Shown in pieces: positions 61,567 to 64,000 of a DNA stretch of 64,000 nt (position 1 is its first letter; every line of letters starts with the position of its first letter). The translations under genes and the position numbers were made by a program. The notes under the pieces were generated by a model that had not been told where the DNA came from, ran no database searches, and saw nothing but the letters and a program-made list of their open reading frames with translations. This stretch comes from Symsagittifera roscoffensis (Eukaryota; Xenacoelomorpha; Acoela; Convolutidae). The DNA is taken from contig NC_087062.1 in NCBI RefSeq assembly GCF_963678635.1, positions 12,010,670 to 12,074,669 on the forward strand. The letters are read 5' to 3'.

Positions 61567-64000
61567 ATGAAGCGAAATAGGGTATCGATAACTGAAAGAA
61601 GGGGAACAGGACTTAAGCAAAATAATACGGAATGGAAAATAATACCATCAAATCCGAAAGTAATGAGAAAGAATATTTCAGTGAACATGGTCAATACAAG
61701 AAGCATAAAGGAACATAAGGCCAAGGAGAAAGCAATGGAAGAACCGACTGTACCGGCTAGAGAAACCGATCATGAGACACCAGATAAGATTATTGACGGG
61801 GTGGAAAGAAAGACGACGGAATCAACACCAATGCCGAATACAGAAGAACAAAGGAAGAAAACAATAGAGTTCTCACCAATATGCAATGTAAACGAAACAA
61901 AACTAAAGCCTAAACAACACGCCGGAAACGATAAAAGACGATTCTCAAACAAAAGAACGTCGTTCACAGAGAGGATTGCAGCGATGGTTGGAATGAAATC
62001 AAAAGAGAAAGATGAGGTAATACCAACCACCGAGAAAGGCAAAACATTTGGAACAGTTTCCGCATTTACAACAGAAGCTAAACAAGACGAGGAGCAGGCC
62101 ACACAAGGAGCAACGGCCAACCATGACAAACAAACCATGGGATCAAAAACAACTTCACTTGAGCTGGGCGACTTGATAGCAAAATTGGAACAAATCGACA
62201 AGAAGCTGAAATGCAGCGAGGGAGACCGCCAAGAGCTGAAAAAGGAAGTACGACACAATAAAAATCAGAACCTAGACAACTACTTTGTCTAGCAAGGGCG
62301 ACGGAAGAGAAGCTGCAGCAGATGGCGGACAAAGTAGAAACGACCGACAAAGAGCGAGAGAAACATATCAAGACAGATATGGTGGAATTGAAGAAAAGAT
62401 ACGACACTGTGAGTGAAAAATTGTGGAATCTAGAGACATGAATGGACTCAATGAGCAGGGAACAAGCAGAAAGTTTTGGAGCCATACAGTCCAAATTGGA
62501 TGTACTCTTGAGAAATTACATAGCCCAAGATAAATTAGTGGTGGAAAAGCCATCCGGAACTAGAGTCGACTTCGTGGAACCACAACAAATAAACGGGAAT
62601 CTACACCATTAACAAGGATAGATATCACCATGGCGTCAGGAGGGACAAGGACTGCTATGAAGTTGGGAGCCTCAAACTCAACGAGGACCTCAGAGGACTC
62701 AGGATCACATACGGGTGTACAACCGGATGCAATGACGTGGGCCAGTACCTGGGAAATGAACAGGACGCTTGAAGCATTCGCAACAAGGAACACATACTCA
62801 AGTGACAGAGGCAGTGGCAAATCCCGAAAAACCTTCAAAAAACCTAAGGAATTCAAGGACGAATCAGATTGTTGCATTGATACATGGGTTGAGGTAATGA
62901 GACTACATCTAGAACAAGACAACTTGAACGACAAAAGGCAGGCCTGCACGGCAATACTAAGCAATTTAGAAGGCACCACACTAAAATGCGTGGTAGCAAA
63001 CAAAGAGGAGGAGCGTGATACGGCGGACAAAATATTCGAGATACTGTTGAATCGATTCGGATCAGGAATGAAGGGTCATCAAGCGATGATGAGATTTGAA
63101 AAAAGAAGACAAAGGGAGGAAGAGTCAATCGATCGAATCCTGGATGATCTTGAGAGCTTGAGAAAAAGAAGCGACCCGGAAGAATCGACGAACAGAAGAA
63201 ACTGCAGCATCGCTTCAAAGTTTATTGACAGGGTGAAAAGTGACGTTTTGAGAACGATGCTGGCAACGTAATATACACTATCAAAGGATAATGCACCGAC
63301 CCCAGAAGAGATGAGACAAACGTCAAGAGAGTAAATGTTGATGTAACCAAAAAAATTACTCGTTCTCAGAAGGCAGTAACATGCAAGGGGGAGCTAGCTA
63401 CAAAGGTCGTCATGGTACAAGCCTAGAGACGACATGGACAAACGTAGGTCATGCGCAAACTGTGGATCAGCGGATCATCATGTTGCGGACTGCACGACAT
63501 ACAAGCAAGGCATGAAAAGCTTGGGATACGCACCATAGGAAGAAGAATCAAACAGGGGAACATGAGTTTTACAGTGGCTTGATCATCAAGATAGGCGCGA
63601 GGTGTTTTTTCTGTAACCAAGAGGATTTTTCTGTAGCCATTTCAGGATGGACTGTCTTTTGCTTTGGGAGGCAGTGAAGAATCAGAATCACTCAAAACAC
63701 AAACTGGCGCTGGCTGCAGTGCAAGACACAAGGAACAGATAAGCTGAAATTTATTTGAACAACAAAGAAGCAGCGGGTGGTGAATTATCAACAAAGACAG
63801 TGAAGGCCGTGACACAAAACAAAGATGCCACGGGAGCCGAGACGAGAAATTTTCTAGAGATTAACTACGAGAGAGCAGCTGCAAAGGCGATCAACAAAGT
63901 GAAGCAAGACTTGGCGACCAAAGAAATCAAATAACGGCTGAAACAGGAAATAGAAAAACAGAGATTGAATGAAACACTCTGTATGACAAGACCAGAACCA
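61567..64000 (+). pseudogene. gag: Element B gag relic, copy 2, continuing to the window edge
   Basis: It is identical in structure to copy 1 up to 63580, with the same stops. Beyond that, unique sequence shows the second knuckle region (LIIKIGARCFFCNQE at about 63577-63625, the knuckle itself interrupted by a local insertion-duplication of TTTTTCTGTA at about 63605-63635). The post-knuckle stretch matching element A (ALAAVQ, EINYERAA, KVKQDLA) follows at about 63700-63930, with several stops. Protease and pol should follow outside the window. Confidence 0.85.

Larger units (their letters stand above)
55037..63580 (+). repeat. Tandem duplication of a 4.27-kb block of element B
   Basis: Copy 1 is 55037-59308 and copy 2 is 59309-63580. 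They run from the middle of the LTR to the middle of gag. By eye they differ at only about a dozen sites (for example GAGACCTAAGCACGG versus GAACGG, one T fewer in a T run, ATCGATATTTTTGATTTGATTG versus ATCGGTATTTTCGATTTGGTTG). The junction GTGGCTT|AATCCAAACG shares only one or two bases between ends. Both copies carry the same gag stops, so duplication came after decay. It may be a genuine tandem duplication or an assembly artefact. Confidence 0.95.
54869..64000 (+). mobile_element. Element B: giant-family LTR retrotransposon, decayed, continues past the window
   Basis: It starts at 30333 and resumes here. It has the same architecture as element A: LTR, TGGCGCTCCTG primer site, leader with minisatellite, gag with the MVNTRS-type start (MVSTRS in A). 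It is a separate subfamily: the gag core is similar but the minisatellite unit differs. A 4.27-kb block is tandemly duplicated inside it. Pol and any ORF3 lie outside the window. Confidence 0.88.

Overview
This is nuclear DNA of an animal. It holds three host genes of clear metazoan character (an alpha-carbonic anhydrase, the ciliary protein nephrocystin-3 and mitochondrial ribosomal protein bL9m), and metazoan-type LINEs (CR1/Jockey-like, one with an SGNH-esterase ORF1) plus very large Ty3/Gypsy-type LTR retrotransposons surround them. All three host genes are single uninterrupted reading frames, including a full-length nephrocystin-3 of 1331 codons, so the lineage looks intron-poor. I cannot name the species.

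Layout. 1-3617: decayed 3' end of a giant LTR retrotransposon (element 1, + strand), namely the C-terminal part of its third gene, a 3' UTR and an LTR. 5364-5585: near-perfect inverted repeat. About 6130-7980 and 8090-10680: two decayed non-LTR retrotransposons. 10790-11155: another inverted repeat. 13270-16720: an irregular tandem satellite built around GCTCTATGGCG. 17400-18700 and 21540-21775: dispersed short repeats, one tRNA-like. 19210-27191: host gene island on the minus strand (carbonic anhydrase, NPHP3, MRPL9). 27545-29550: tRNA-like repeats and a direct-repeat pair.

From 30333 to the right end the window is one nested insertion. Element B (LTR retrotransposon, + strand) begins at 30333. 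A LINE of about 5 kb sits inside its 5' LTR (30389-31066 and 50526-54868). A 19.5-kb LTR retrotransposon, element A (31067-50525, minus strand), has inserted into codon 6 of the LINE's ORF1 with a 4-bp target duplication AGCT. Element B resumes at about 54869 with the rest of its LTR, its leader and a decayed gag. A 4.27-kb block of B (55037-59308) is repeated in tandem (59309-63580).

Element A is the most notable object. Its two LTRs differ by about 2% plus one 22-bp indel. In transcript order it has a primer-binding-like site, a 2.7-kb leader with two tandem-repeat blocks, a 1206-codon gag-protease frame with two zinc knuckles, a pol with RT, RNase H, a long acidic linker, integrase and a C-terminal domain resembling a TARG1/OARD1-type macrodomain, and then a third gene of about 5.2 kb (1369 codons still open) with no recognisable homology. 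A diverged copy of that third gene lies in element 1, so it belongs to the element family. The combination of giant size, a macro-like pol tail and a conserved non-env-like third gene is the best candidate for an undescribed system here.
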